Positions 17,065 through 25,539 of a DNA stretch of 64,000 nucleotides are shown piece by piece (positions within the stretch are counted from its first letter, which is position 1; every line of letters starts with the position of its first letter). The stretch is taken from positions 1 to 64,000 of the forward strand of contig NZ_REEZ01000007.1 of NCBI RefSeq assembly GCF_003990445.1. Reading direction: 5' to 3'. Position numbers and translations under genes: made by a program. The notes beneath the pieces were generated by a model, which was not told where the DNA came from, did not search any database, and saw only the letters and a list, made by a program, of their open reading frames with translations. Origin of the DNA: Pararhodobacter zhoushanensis. Lineage in GTDB: Bacteria > Pseudomonadota > Alphaproteobacteria > Rhodobacterales > Rhodobacteraceae.

Positions 17065-17579
17065 TGGGCACGCTGAAAACTGTCCCGGCGGCTGGCCTGT
17101 TGGCCGTGGCGGGGTTGGTCTTTGGAGATTCGCGCGCGCATGCCGAGATGGTCAGCGCCGGATATGGCCTAACGGTGAGCCTCGCGTTCTCGGAGCTGGC
17201 GCTTGCCACCTTGTCGCGCCGCGGCGAGGCGGTGATTGTTGACGCCTCGTATTGGGGCACGCCGACGCCCGCAGGGGCTGCCCAGGCGGATGAGGCAGGG
17301 CAGATCAACTTGGGCGGCGACGCCGTCGAAGTGCCCGCCATCGAGGGCGTGGTCGAGATCACCGGCCGAGGGGTTCTCACGGATATGCTGGAATGGACCG
17401 TGGCGGGCAGCATCGGCGTGAACGTCAATGTCTACAGTGCGCGGCTGAGCAGTGACGACAATCTGCTCAGTTGCGATTTCATCGACGGCCCGCTTGCCGA
17501 CGTGCAAACTTTAGCAATGCCGATCACCCTGAACTGCGGTCTGATCGAAGAGAATTTGGATACTGTGGCGCTACCCTGA
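17061..17579 (+). CDS. Exported hypothetical protein
   Basis: The 172-residue product starts inside the stop of the LprI-like gene and has a signal peptide ending AHA near residue 27. The rest is beta-rich with two cysteines (LLSCDFI and LNCGLI) suited to one disulfide. Blocks such as VVEITGRGVLTDMLEWTVAG suggest a small periplasmic beta domain. I do not recognise a family. Coupling with the LprI-like gene suggests a joint envelope function. Confidence 0.7.
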   Translation: MMGTLKTVPAAGLLAVAGLVFGDSRAHAEMVSAGYGLTVSLAFSELALATLSRRGEAVIVDASYWGTPTPAGAAQADEAGQINLGGDAVEVPAIEGVVEITGRGVLTDMLEWTVAGSIGVNVNVYSARLSSDDNLLSCDFIDGPLADVQTLAMPITLNCGLIEENLDTVALP

Positions 17580-17667
17580 CACAGGCCGCGCTTGCTTGGA
17601 TCCCCGTTCAGGGGACCGAGCGAACAAGGCTCGGACCATCGACTGACGCTGTTAACGGACCTCTGAC

Positions 17668-18807
17668 GTGAAAACCGTTCTCTCCTTTCTGAACCGGCGG
17701 CTGTCTCTGAAAGGGCTCAAGACGCTGGGGCTGGCAATCACGCTGGCAATCTGGGCCGGGCAGGTCGCGGCACAGGATGCTCCGGCGGCCGATATGCCGG
17801 TTGGAGAACGCAATCTGCGCGTCGGGGTCTATGTGCACCCTCCCTTTGTCATGCGCGACGGCGACACGTTCACTGGCATGGCCATCGACCTGTGGGAGCG
17901 AATTTCGCAAGAACTCTCGTTGCAGAGCATCTATGTCGAGCTCGACAATACCGGAGACCTTGTCACGGCTGTTGCGAACGCAGACGTCGCCGTCGCCGTT
18001 ACCAACCTGACCGTCACCAGAGCCCGCGCCGAGCGCGTTGACTTCACCCATCCGTGGTTCGACGCTGGCCAGCGCATCATGGTGAACGACGACCGGGGCG
18101 GCGGTTTCTGGGACGTCCTGAGGGGTCTTCAAGATTCAGGCCATCTGCGCGGCTACGCCTGGATAGCCTTCGTCATAGCCATGGCGACATTGCTGGTCAC
18201 GCTGTTTGATCGACGCTTCAACAAAGAGTTTCCGCGGCGCTGGCGCGATGGGATCGCCGAAAGCTTCTACGTCGTCATGTCCGTTGCGACCTCGGGAAAA
18301 TCGCCCACGCGGAAGAACTTTCTTGGCTGGGCCGGGCGCCTGTGGCAGGGGCTGTGGCTGGTCTGCGGGATTGCCGTTCTTGCCTATGTAACGTCATCGG
18401 TAACCAGCGTCATGACCACCTTGTCGCTGACCAACAAGATCAATAGCTTCGCTGATTTGCCCGGACGCGTTGTCGGCGTCCAGCCGGGCAGCGTGTCCGA
18501 GAGTTATGCGCAAGAGGCTGGCCTCACGACCCGTCCCTTTGCGCATATCGATCAGGCGGTCACAGCGCTTCTCGGCGGTCGGATCGACGCGATTGTCGGC
18601 GATGCGCCGGTGCTCGAATACTATGCGCACACGCACCCCGATCAACCCGTCAGTGTCGTTGGCCCAATCTTCGCACCCGACAAATATGCTTTCGGATTGA
18701 CCCAAGGCAGCGATCTGACCCGCGCTCTCACCGTCGAGCTTATCGGCGCTCACGAAACCAGTCAGATCGATGCCATAAGAACGCGGTATTTTGGAAGCGA
18801 TCCGTGA
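17668..18807 (+). CDS. Ionotropic-glutamate-receptor-like channel with periplasmic ligand domain
   Basis: The 379-residue protein has a signal (ending VAAQ, about 36), a split bacterial solute-binding family 3 domain (residues 49-155 and 255-377) and an inserted membrane module: TM1 about 163-180, a re-entrant segment about 196-215, TM2 about 221-245. That order is the GluR0-type receptor. The pore segment reads MSVATSGKSP where potassium-selective members have TVGYGD, so the potassium filter is absent. The ligand-site pattern TRARAERVDFTHPW (117-130) is kept. It may be a non-selective or differently selective ligand-gated channel. Confidence 0.85.
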   Translation: MKTVLSFLNRRLSLKGLKTLGLAITLAIWAGQVAAQDAPAADMPVGERNLRVGVYVHPPFVMRDGDTFTGMAIDLWERISQELSLQSIYVELDNTGDLVTAVANADVAVAVTNLTVTRARAERVDFTHPWFDAGQRIMVNDDRGGGFWDVLRGLQDSGHLRGYAWIAFVIAMATLLVTLFDRRFNKEFPRRWRDGIAESFYVVMSVATSGKSPTRKNFLGWAGRLWQGLWLVCGIAVLAYVTSSVTSVMTTLSLTNKINSFADLPGRVVGVQPGSVSESYAQEAGLTTRPFAHIDQAVTALLGGRIDAIVGDAPVLEYYAHTHPDQPVSVVGPIFAPDKYAFGLTQGSDLTRALTVELIGAHETSQIDAIRTRYFGSDP

Positions 18808-18917
18808 TGAGATGGTTCTGACAAGAACAACCTGATCCCGAATATGTCCACGTTCAGAGGTCGTTTCTGGTCACGTTTTGCCCGCCATTGACCGGTTTTG
18901 GAACTCACGCGGCGTGA

Positions 18918-19237
18918 GGCCTTGATGGTTACGCCGCAGCCACTCTCGTGGCGCGGATGGAAGACGCGTCCCTGGATCAGGCGGTTGTCTGGGACGATGT
19001 TGCCATCTTCGACGGCCGCCCTTGGCGCTGCGCGGTGGACATCGTCACTGCGGGCTATCCGTGCCAACAGTTCTCCGTCGCGCGAAAGCGCCGGGGCGCG
19101 GACGACCCGTAACATCGCTGGCCGCAGGTCGCCCGCATCATCGCCGAGGCCGAGCTGCCCTTCGTCTTTCTCGAGAATGTCGCCCATCATCTCCGCCTCG
19201 GCTTCCTAGAAGTTGCCGCAGGACTGGTCGGCATGGG
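18918..19237 (+). pseudogene. Phage-type cytosine-5 DNA methyltransferase fragment
   Basis: The frame reads LDGYAAATLVARMEDASLDQ, then DIVTAGYPCQQFS (motif IV with the catalytic Pro-Cys), RKRRGADDP followed by an in-frame TAA, then HRWPQVARIIAEAE and [15 protein letters not shown] (motif VI ENV). Motif I and the target-recognition region are missing and the frame is cut at 19237 by an IS terminal repeat. It is a dead remnant of a phage or prophage methylase. Confidence 0.82.
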
Positions 19238-19760
19238 TGACCTGCCACTGAACTTTAATCCAGCCGCGACCGGAGCCCAATTGGTGTTTACGCCGGTTGG
19301 CGCAGGTTGAGCAATCGCCCGGCGCGCGGAGCTATCATCTCGCGCAGCGGGGCGGGCGATTGCGGTGGTCAGGGTCCGCGCGTAGTCGACCGGGGACTGG
19401 TAATCCAAGGCCGAATGCGGGCGTTCGGCGTTGTAGTCGTTCGCCCCTGCGGCGATCACGACGTGCGCGTGTGTCAGGTTGCGGAACATGGTCTCGTTTA
19501 GCAGCTCATCGCGCATCCGCCCGTTGAAACTCCCGACGAACCCATTCTGCATTGGCTTTCCCGGCGCGATGTAATGCCATTCGACCTTGTGTTCGGAGCA
19601 CCATCGCAGGATCGCGTTACTGGTCCGTTCGGTCCCGTTGTCGCTGACAATAATCCCAGGCTTTCCGCGGCGTTCTATCAGAGCCGTCAGTTCACGCGCG
19701 ACACGGCGCCCCGAGATCGAGGTGTCTGGAACCAGCAATGCCTTGACCCGGCGATGGCCC
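19238..19760 (-). mobile_element. IS3-family element remnant 3 (3' half of orfB)
   Basis: The 3' terminal repeat TGACCTGCCACTGAAC lies at 19238-19253. The minus-strand frame (from about 19738) encodes the transposase C-terminal half: [35 protein letters not shown] (second Asp), [19 protein letters not shown] (catalytic Glu) and [13 protein letters not shown]. The 5' half is absent, breaking off near 19760. It interrupted the methyltransferase gene. It complements remnant 1, which keeps only the 5' half. Confidence 0.85.
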
Positions 19761-19849
19761 GCTCAGCATAAATCATATGTGTGTCATCCCGACATAAAAA
19801 CCGGCACACGTCGGGGTAGAAACCAACAGGCGGTTCTCACAGGCGACCT

Positions 19850-22633
19850 ATGACCAGCGACACGCAACACTCCCCGCTTCCTCGGCATCTTCGCCAGATT
19901 GTGGAAGCGATGGCCGGCAGGGTCGTCATCGTTGATGCGGCGCTTCGCATCACCTGGGCCAACCGCGCGTGGGAGCAGCGGACCGGCTGGTCGCTCGCAG
20001 AAGCGCGGGGGCGGGAGTTGGTGCATCTTGTCTGGGACGCGCAGGCCGACGAGATCGCGACGCTCACTGCCGCCATGGCCCGCGGAGACGCCTGTCAGTG
20101 CGAGACGCTCAGCCGTGACGCAACCGGAGAGCGACGCCCGGTCGAAGTCAGACTCGTACCGCTACAGGGTGACGACGGCGCGGTATCGGGCTTTGCCGTG
20201 CTCGACACAGACATCCCTGCACAGACGGATCACCGGGTCCACGCCGGGCGCCCTCTGGACGAGGCCGAGCGGGCCCGGGCGCAGCTGGCCAATGCCATAG
20301 AAGCGCTGCCCGACGGGGTGCTGGTGTGGGATGATCGCAACCGGCTGGTGATGGCCAATTCCGCTTACCGGCGCATGTATCCGCTGCTGGCCGATGTGCT
20401 GGTGCCCGGCGTCGACTTCGATCACGTGCTGGCCATAGGCGTGGAGAGGAACGTCTATCCCAATGCCAGCGGTCGCGAACAAGCGTGGCTGGCCGAACAG
20501 CACGCGCTTTTCATCAAGGGTTACGTGGGCGAAGTGCGCCTTGCCGACGGCCGCTGGATACGGCGACTGGATCTGCGCACCATCGATGGCGGTTGCATCA
20601 CCGTGCGCATCGAAACCACGGAACGCCACCGGCATCTGGACGCGCTGGACGCGGCGAACCGGGCCCTGGCAGAGGCGCGCCAAACGCTGAACCAGATCAT
20701 CGAAAGCACCGATGTCGGCACCTGGGACTGGAGCGTTGACGATGGCATTGAGCGCACCGGCGGGCGCTATGCGCAGATGCTGGGGTACGCGCCCGATGAA
20801 CTTAGCCCAACGCTGACAAGCGCGTTCACGGATCTGGCGCATCCCGACGACCTGGCCCGGGTCATCGCCACCGAGGAAAAAGATTTGGCACCGCCCGCGG
20901 ATGGCATCGAGAAGATCCGCGAACATTACGTGCGCATGCGGCGCAAGGACGGAAGCTGGGCCTGGATCCTGTCGCGCGCTTCGGTCACCGAACGCTTTCC
21001 GGACGGCCGGTTCCGACGGTTGGTCGGCATTCACATTGACGTGACGCGGCGCAAGCAACTGGAAGACGAAGTCGCCGCCAGCCGCACTTTTCTGAACGAG
21101 GTGATGGATGCCTCGATGTCGGCGATCGTGGTGACCGACCGCGACGGGCTGATCACCTACGCAAATGCAGAAGCCGGGCGCATTCTGGGCGTCGACCACC
21201 ACGATCTTGAGGGGGCTGATGTCGTTTCGTGGGAACTGACCGAGCCTGACGGATCGCCGATGCCGGTATCCTCTTATCCGCTGCGCCGTGCCTTGACCAA
21301 GGGTGAAACCGTGCGTGGGATGCGCATCGGGATCATCCGGGCGGACGGATCCCGATGCACCTTGTCGGTGAATGTGGCGCCGCACAGCACTGCACTGGCA
21401 GCGGATGCTCCGGCCCGTTTCATCATGTCCTTCGCCGATATAAGCGACGACATCGCCAAAGCGGTGCGGCTGGAGCAGGCCCTTGAGCAGGCGCAGGCGG
21501 CGAACCGGTCGAAATCGACCTTTCTGGCCAACATGAGCCATGAGATCCGCACCCCGCTGAACGGCGTCCTCGGCATGGCCGAGCTGCTGGACGAGAGGAT
21601 CACGACGTCGCCCGAGAAAAGCATGATCGGCACCATCCGTCAGTCGGGCGAGCTGTTGCTGAACGTGCTCAACGAAATCCTCGACATGTCGAAGATCGAG
21701 GCAGGCAAGATGACCGTCGAGGCCATCGCCTTTATCCCCGCGGATATTGCCCGCCAGATTGAACCGATGCACAGCCTGCGCGCGCAGGAAAAGGGTCTGC
21801 TCCTGGAGGTCTCAACCAGCCCGGGGGCAGAACGTGCCCGTCTGGGTGATCCGTTCCGCATCCAGCAGATTTTGAACAACCTGCTTAGCAATGCTGTCAA
21901 ATTCACAGAACGCGGCTCGGTGGCGCTGTCTCTTTCTGGCTCGGACGATACGCCGCTGACGATCGAGGTCCGGGACACCGGGATCGGCATGACACCTGAG
22001 CAGGTCGGCCGAGTCTTCGAGAATTTTGAGCAGGCCGAGAGCGGCACCATGCGGCGCTTCGGTGGCACCGGGCTGGGCATGACCATCGTGCGCAGTCTGA
22101 TCAGCCTGATGGGCGGCCACATCGCGATCTCAAGCACCCCCGACGCCGGAACGCGTGTGGAAATTTCGCTGCCGCTGCCGCTGGCCGACGATGCGCCGGC
22201 AGCGGATGTCCGCGTGGCTGACGCTATCACGTCGAACTCGCTGGTGGGGTTCAGGCTTCTCGTTGCTGATGATTCCATCACCAACCGCATAGTGCTGAGC
22301 GAGATGCTCAAGGCCAGCGGCGCGACCGTCGTGGTGGTGACCGACGGCGTTGAGGCCGTGAAAGAATGGCAACGGATGGTAGAGGCCGATACTCCCGCCG
22401 ATCTGCTGCTGTTAGATATCTCCATGCCGGTAATGGACGGAATCGAAGCCCTGGCGGCGATCCGCGCGACGGGTGGCGCCGGGCTTTGCGTTCCTGCCGT
22501 CGCGGTCACCGCCAATGCGATGGCGCATCAGGTCCAGGAATACCTGACCGCGGGTTTCGCCGCGCACGTGTCGAAGCCGTTCCGTCGTCCCGATCTGCTC
22601 GCGGCCATTACCTCTGTGCTGAAGCGCGGGTGA
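19850..22633 (+). CDS. PAS-domain hybrid sensor histidine kinase
   Basis: This 927-residue soluble hybrid kinase has an N-terminal PAS (about 15-115), a PAS-like region (about 140-250), PAS/PAC domains around 280-400 (DGSWAWILSRAS) and 410-530, a HisKA domain with phospho-acceptor His564 (FLANMSHEIRTPLNG), an HATPase domain (NLLSNAVKFTERG, DTGIGM, GTGLGM) and a C-terminal receiver with phospho-acceptor Asp856 (LLLLDISMPVMDG). There is no membrane segment, so it senses a cytoplasmic signal. All catalytic motifs are intact. No response regulator with an output domain lies beside it. It starts about 90 bases after an IS remnant. Confidence 0.93.
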   Translation: MTSDTQHSPLPRHLRQIVEAMAGRVVIVDAALRITWANRAWEQRTGWSLAEARGRELVHLVWDAQADEIATLTAAMARGDACQCETLSRDATGERRPVEVRLVPLQGDDGAVSGFAVLDTDIPAQTDHRVHAGRPLDEAERARAQLANAIEALPDGVLVWDDRNRLVMANSAYRRMYPLLADVLVPGVDFDHVLAIGVERNVYPNASGREQAWLAEQHALFIKGYVGEVRLADGRWIRRLDLRTIDGGCITVRIETTERHRHLDALDAANRALAEARQTLNQIIESTDVGTWDWSVDDGIERTGGRYAQMLGYAPDELSPTLTSAFTDLAHPDDLARVIATEEKDLAPPADGIEKIREHYVRMRRKDGSWAWILSRASVTERFPDGRFRRLVGIHIDVTRRKQLEDEVAASRTFLNEVMDASMSAIVVTDRDGLITYANAEAGRILGVDHHDLEGADVVSWELTEPDGSPMPVSSYPLRRALTKGETVRGMRIGIIRADGSRCTLSVNVAPHSTALAADAPARFIMSFADISDDIAKAVRLEQALEQAQAANRSKSTFLANMSHEIRTPLNGVLGMAELLDERITTSPEKSMIGTIRQSGELLLNVLNEILDMSKIEAGKMTVEAIAFIPADIARQIEPMHSLRAQEKGLLLEVSTSPGAERARLGDPFRIQQILNNLLSNAVKFTERGSVALSLSGSDDTPLTIEVRDTGIGMTPEQVGRVFENFEQAESGTMRRFGGTGLGMTIVRSLISLMGGHIAISSTPDAGTRVEISLPLPLADDAPAADVRVADAITSNSLVGFRLLVADDSITNRIVLSEMLKASGATVVVVTDGVEAVKEWQRMVEADTPADLLLLDISMPVMDGIEALAAIRATGGAGLCVPAVAVTANAMAHQVQEYLTAGFAAHVSKPFRRPDLLAAITSVLKRG

Positions 22634-22970
22634 CGACAGGATCGCCTGCGGATTCAAGGTGCCTGACCTGCGCCCCGGGTCATCCCTGAGTTAAAACGAG
22701 AGTCTTTGGGTTGATAGTCGTCGGTTTCGGGTGCGCGAAACCCCTGATCACCAAGTCCCCGCGCTTCTGCGGCACCCCTTGCCGGAGCGGATCGCAAGAT
22801 GGTCCGCTACCCGAGCTTGTTCGATCGATAGTGAGGGAGGGAGGAGACATCCACTGCGCGCTCGACCCTCCACCGGCAGACCACTCGCTAACACACCTGC
22901 GGCATAGCCCGATCGACCTAAGTTTGAGCGAAACCTGCAAACTTCCGAAAACCGTCTTCGCATGGCTCAC
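22634..22970. other. Intergenic stretch, no gene seen
   Basis: The 337 bases between the hybrid kinase and the next minus-strand gene contain only unsupported short frames. No tRNA, terminator with T-run or repeat was found. Confidence 0.5.
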
Positions 22971-23381
22971 TCAGCCGTTCTTGAGGCCCACGCCCTCTGA
23001 CAGCAGGGTCTCGGCGACATCCATCGCCTCTTTGCGAGTCACTGCAATCCTCAACGGAAAACCCCAGAATTTGGAAAAGACCGCGCCGAAAGTCTTGAAG
23101 GCCAGACGCTTGCCAGCGCTCGGCTCAATCACGATCATCGCCCGCACCAGCGTCCGCAATTCGGCCTTGTGCTTCTTCATCCACAGCGCGGTGCGCTTCC
23201 TTTCTTCCTGGCTGTGGTCGTGGTCTTCGTCTTCGGTCGGAGCATTATCGCTCAGGATCACGAACGGTGCGCCGCGCTTAAAGCACGCCTCGAGTGCCGA
23301 GAAATCCTCGTCGTGGTCGTGATCGGGCGCTTCGTCATAGCTCATCCAGACAAGCGGGAAGTTACTGATATCCAAGGGCAT
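22971..23381 (-). CDS. Hypothetical cytoplasmic protein, STAS/SpoIIAA-like shape
   Basis: The 136-residue protein starts at the ATG at 23381 after AGGAGACG; the longer open frame upstream lacks homology. It has an acidic His/Asp-rich stretch (DEAPDHDHDEDFSALE) and a second one (TEDEDHDHSQEERKRTALW) in loops, between beta-alpha units such as PFVILSDNAP and AMIVIEPSAGKRLAF. The overall pattern resembles small alpha/beta regulatory domains. The His/Asp stretches could bind metal. It follows a membrane-protein gene and probably shares its transcript. Confidence 0.7.
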   Translation of the reverse strand: MPLDISNFPLVWMSYDEAPDHDHDEDFSALEACFKRGAPFVILSDNAPTEDEDHDHSQEERKRTALWMKKHKAELRTLVRAMIVIEPSAGKRLAFKTFGAVFSKFWGFPLRIAVTRKEAMDVAETLLSEGVGLKNG

Positions 23382-23410
23382 GTTTCGTCTCCTGACGAGA
23401 ATGGACGGTT

Positions 23411-23809
23411 TCAGGTCGAGCGAATGTGCTGCCATGTAAAGAGAAGCGCGACCACGCCCGGCAGCGTGACAGCCAGCAGTTCCAGACCCACAAGATGGCC
23501 GCCATCGCGCAAGCCATCGAAGACGCCAGCGAGCGTGCTCATGACGAACAGCAGACCGCCGAGGACGAGCATCGCCCAATCGGTCGCCCGCCTTGCGACA
23601 AGCGCCAGCAAGGGCGGGACGACCCAAGCGCCATAGAAAATGGACACGCCCCACAAGGCGGCGGGATCGAACGTCATGGCCTGCATCGTTCCGCCGCTGC
23701 CGACATAGACGTTCAGATAGGAAAAGCACTGGATCGTGACAAAGAGTGCGGCACCAACTGCAGGGATGAGCCATGCGAGCGCGAGCTTGACCGGGGCATT
23801 GTCGATCAC
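23411..23809 (-). CDS. Four-helix membrane protein, hypothetical
   Basis: The 132-residue protein has four predicted membrane segments (about 10-30, 48-66, 78-96, 106-126) and no cofactor motif. It is divergent from an AraC-type regulator gene and lies 29 bases upstream of the 136-residue hypothetical gene. A regulator facing a small membrane protein suggests an inducible stress or transport function, but the sequence shows no more. Confidence 0.7.
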   Translation of the reverse strand: MIDNAPVKLALAWLIPAVGAALFVTIQCFSYLNVYVGSGGTMQAMTFDPAALWGVSIFYGAWVVPPLLALVARRATDWAMLVLGGLLFVMSTLAGVFDGLRDGGHLVGLELLAVTLPGVVALLFTWQHIRST

Positions 23810-23993
23810 GTGAAAACTCCTGTAGCTATGTGTCGGGCAGGTCAGCTCTGCCCCTTCAGTAACGGAGCGCGATCACAAGATCCGCCAGCCGCCTCTGCCC
23901 CACAGCAATACGCCAGCCGGCACGTGGCGTCATTGCGCAACCTTGCCATGATATGTTTCAATCCGGCCTGATCTGAGAATGCCGAGGTCTGAG

Positions 23994-24794
23994 ATGTATC
24001 TGGACGTCCGTCGCGACTGGCTCGCCTATGTCGACGAGATCCCGCGTGCGTTGGTGGCAGCCAACGCGGTCGCCACCCTTGACGCCCTGGAGCAATCGCC
24101 CCGGCACCACCATCAAAAGGCGCAACTGCTCTTCACGGTGCGGGGCGTCGTCAATTGCGAGGTCGACGGCGCAGTCTGGATCGTACCGCCGCAATGCGCG
24201 GTGTGGATTCCCGGCGGACTGCCCCATTCCGTTTTCGGCTCGGGCGAGGTGGAGTGTCTCTCGCTCTTCATTGATCCTCCCGACTCCGCGAACCTGCCGA
24301 AAGACTGCTGCACGATCACGGTGTCACGTTTTTTCCGTGAGTTGCTGATGCGGGCAAACGCTCTGCCGGACCTCTATGATGTCGACGGTCCGGATGGCCG
24401 GATCGTGTCCGTTCTCTTCGATGAGCTGGCGGTGGCACCGGTCGAGGATCTCTGCCTCCCCATCCCCGGCGATCCGCGCCTGAAGAAGCTCACCGACCTG
24501 TTGATCGCGGCGCCTGCGGATCATGCGAGCGTCGCGGAGTGGGCCTCCCGCGTCGCGCTCAGCGAGCGCAGCCTGAGCCGTCTGTTAGCCGAAGAGGTGG
24601 GCATGAGTTTCGGCCGCTGGCGCCGACAGTTGCATATCGTGCTTGCCTTGCGGCGGCTGAGCGCGGGTCAGTCGGTTCAGGCCGTCGCCATCGATCTCGG
24701 CTATGAAAGCGCCAGCAGTTTCGTGACCATGTTTCGAAAGATGGTCGGCAAGCCACCAAGCCGCTATCTGCTCGACCGGAGTCGTTTACGATAG
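23994..24794 (+). CDS. AraC-family regulator with N-terminal cupin
   Basis: This protein of about 266 residues has an N-terminal cupin (HHHQKAQLLFTVRG, PPQCAVWIPGGLPHSV) and two C-terminal helix-turn-helix motifs (WASRVALSERSLSRLLAEE and GYESASSFVTMFRKMVG) of AraC type. The ATG at 23994 follows GAGG at a good distance, so I prefer it to the ATG at 23979. The cupin-plus-AraC layout is like NimR-type regulators, which control a divergent membrane protein. Here the divergent gene also encodes a membrane protein. Confidence 0.88.
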   Translation: MYLDVRRDWLAYVDEIPRALVAANAVATLDALEQSPRHHHQKAQLLFTVRGVVNCEVDGAVWIVPPQCAVWIPGGLPHSVFGSGEVECLSLFIDPPDSANLPKDCCTITVSRFFRELLMRANALPDLYDVDGPDGRIVSVLFDELAVAPVEDLCLPIPGDPRLKKLTDLLIAAPADHASVAEWASRVALSERSLSRLLAEEVGMSFGRWRRQLHIVLALRRLSAGQSVQAVAIDLGYESASSFVTMFRKMVGKPPSRYLLDRSRLR

Positions 24795-24918
24795 GGAAGA
24801 GCGATCGGAGGTGCCGAGTGTCGTCCACAATCGCCGCTTGGCGAATGCTCCGGCGTGGCCCGCACCCCGGCACGCGACGTGTTCACGGTCAAAACCTCTT
24901 TGTGACACCAAGCAGGTC

Positions 24919-25341
24919 TCAGTGCTCGCTTTCGCACGCCTGATGATCGGCAAGGGCGTGCAGCACCCGGCAGGGTTCGCCATCGGACTGACCGTCGCAG
25001 GTGTTCACGACGCGTACCAATTCAGCCTCCAGCCGCCGCAACCGCGCGATCCGATCACGGATTTCGATAATCCGATCCTTCGCGATGCGGTGCGCGTCGC
25101 CATGGGCAGCATGGGGTGTCTCCTGCAACGCGATCAGTTCGGCAATGGCGTCGAGGTCGAAACCAAGCTGCCGGGCATGGGCGATAAAGGACAACCGGTC
25201 CAGCTCGGCATCGCCGTAGCGGCGCTGCCCCCCGCCCGTGCGGCCGGGATCGGGCAAAAGACCACGCCCCTCATAGTAGCGGATCGTGGTCACCTTCACG
25301 CCCGTGCGCCTGGACAGCGCACCGATGGAATGGCCCTGCAT
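24919..25341 (-). CDS. MerR-family metal-responsive regulator (ZntR/CadR-like)
   Basis: The 140-residue protein has the MerR winged helix (SIGALSRRTGVKVTTIRYYE), a dimerisation helix (residues about 80-110) and a C-terminal metal loop with cysteines near 114, 123 and 135 plus histidines. This pattern is closest to zinc, cadmium or lead sensors rather than copper. It is divergent from a cation-diffusion-facilitator gene, with a MerR-type promoter between. It would twist the long-spacer promoter into an active form when metal binds. Confidence 0.9.
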   Translation of the reverse strand: MQGHSIGALSRRTGVKVTTIRYYEGRGLLPDPGRTGGGQRRYGDAELDRLSFIAHARQLGFDLDAIAELIALQETPHAAHGDAHRIAKDRIIEIRDRIARLRRLEAELVRVVNTCDGQSDGEPCRVLHALADHQACESEH

Positions 25342-25353
25342 CGCAATTACCCC

Positions 25354-25384
25354 TTGAAGCTACAGTGGCTGTAGATCGTATCTA
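25354..25384 (+). promoter_or_regulatory. MerR-type promoter/operator of the CDF exporter
   Basis: A -35 box TTGAAG (25354-25359) and a -10 box TATCTA (25379-25384) are 19 bases apart, the overlong spacing that MerR regulators need. The spacer contains the dyad CTACAG-TGG-CTGTAG (25360-25374). The promoter points towards the exporter gene. Confidence 0.85.
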
Positions 25385-25416
25385 CCATGGGGACGAAACG
25401 AATCAAGAGCACTGCC

Positions 25417-25539
25417 ATGACCAACCTACACCGCCGCAGCCCTGACCTGCCGGGCTTCGATGCCCCCACAATCCACCGCGGGATAAACGCGCATGTCGCG
25501 CGCCCGGCTGACACGGGCCTTTGGGCGGAGGGGCGGTGA
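25417..25539 (+). CDS. Short leader ORF coupled to CDF exporter
   Basis: A 40-residue frame (MTNLHRRSPDLPGFDAPTIH onward to WAEGR) lies downstream of the expected transcription start. It ends in TGA that shares its A with the exporter ATG (TGATG). The in-phase upstream ATG at 25387 would be at or before the transcript start. The purpose may be translational coupling; no motif is known. Confidence 0.4.
   Translation: MTNLHRRSPDLPGFDAPTIHRGINAHVARPADTGLWAEGR

Noticed and set aside
9164-19850. CRISPR array or integron in the phage-rich region
   Set aside because: No regularly spaced direct repeats or integrase gene were seen; the repeats present are IS ends and the PPE protein modules.
20162-21772. 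Minus-strand frame of 536 codons
   Set aside because: It is antisense to the hybrid kinase domains and has shadow composition (His/Asp/Arg-rich).
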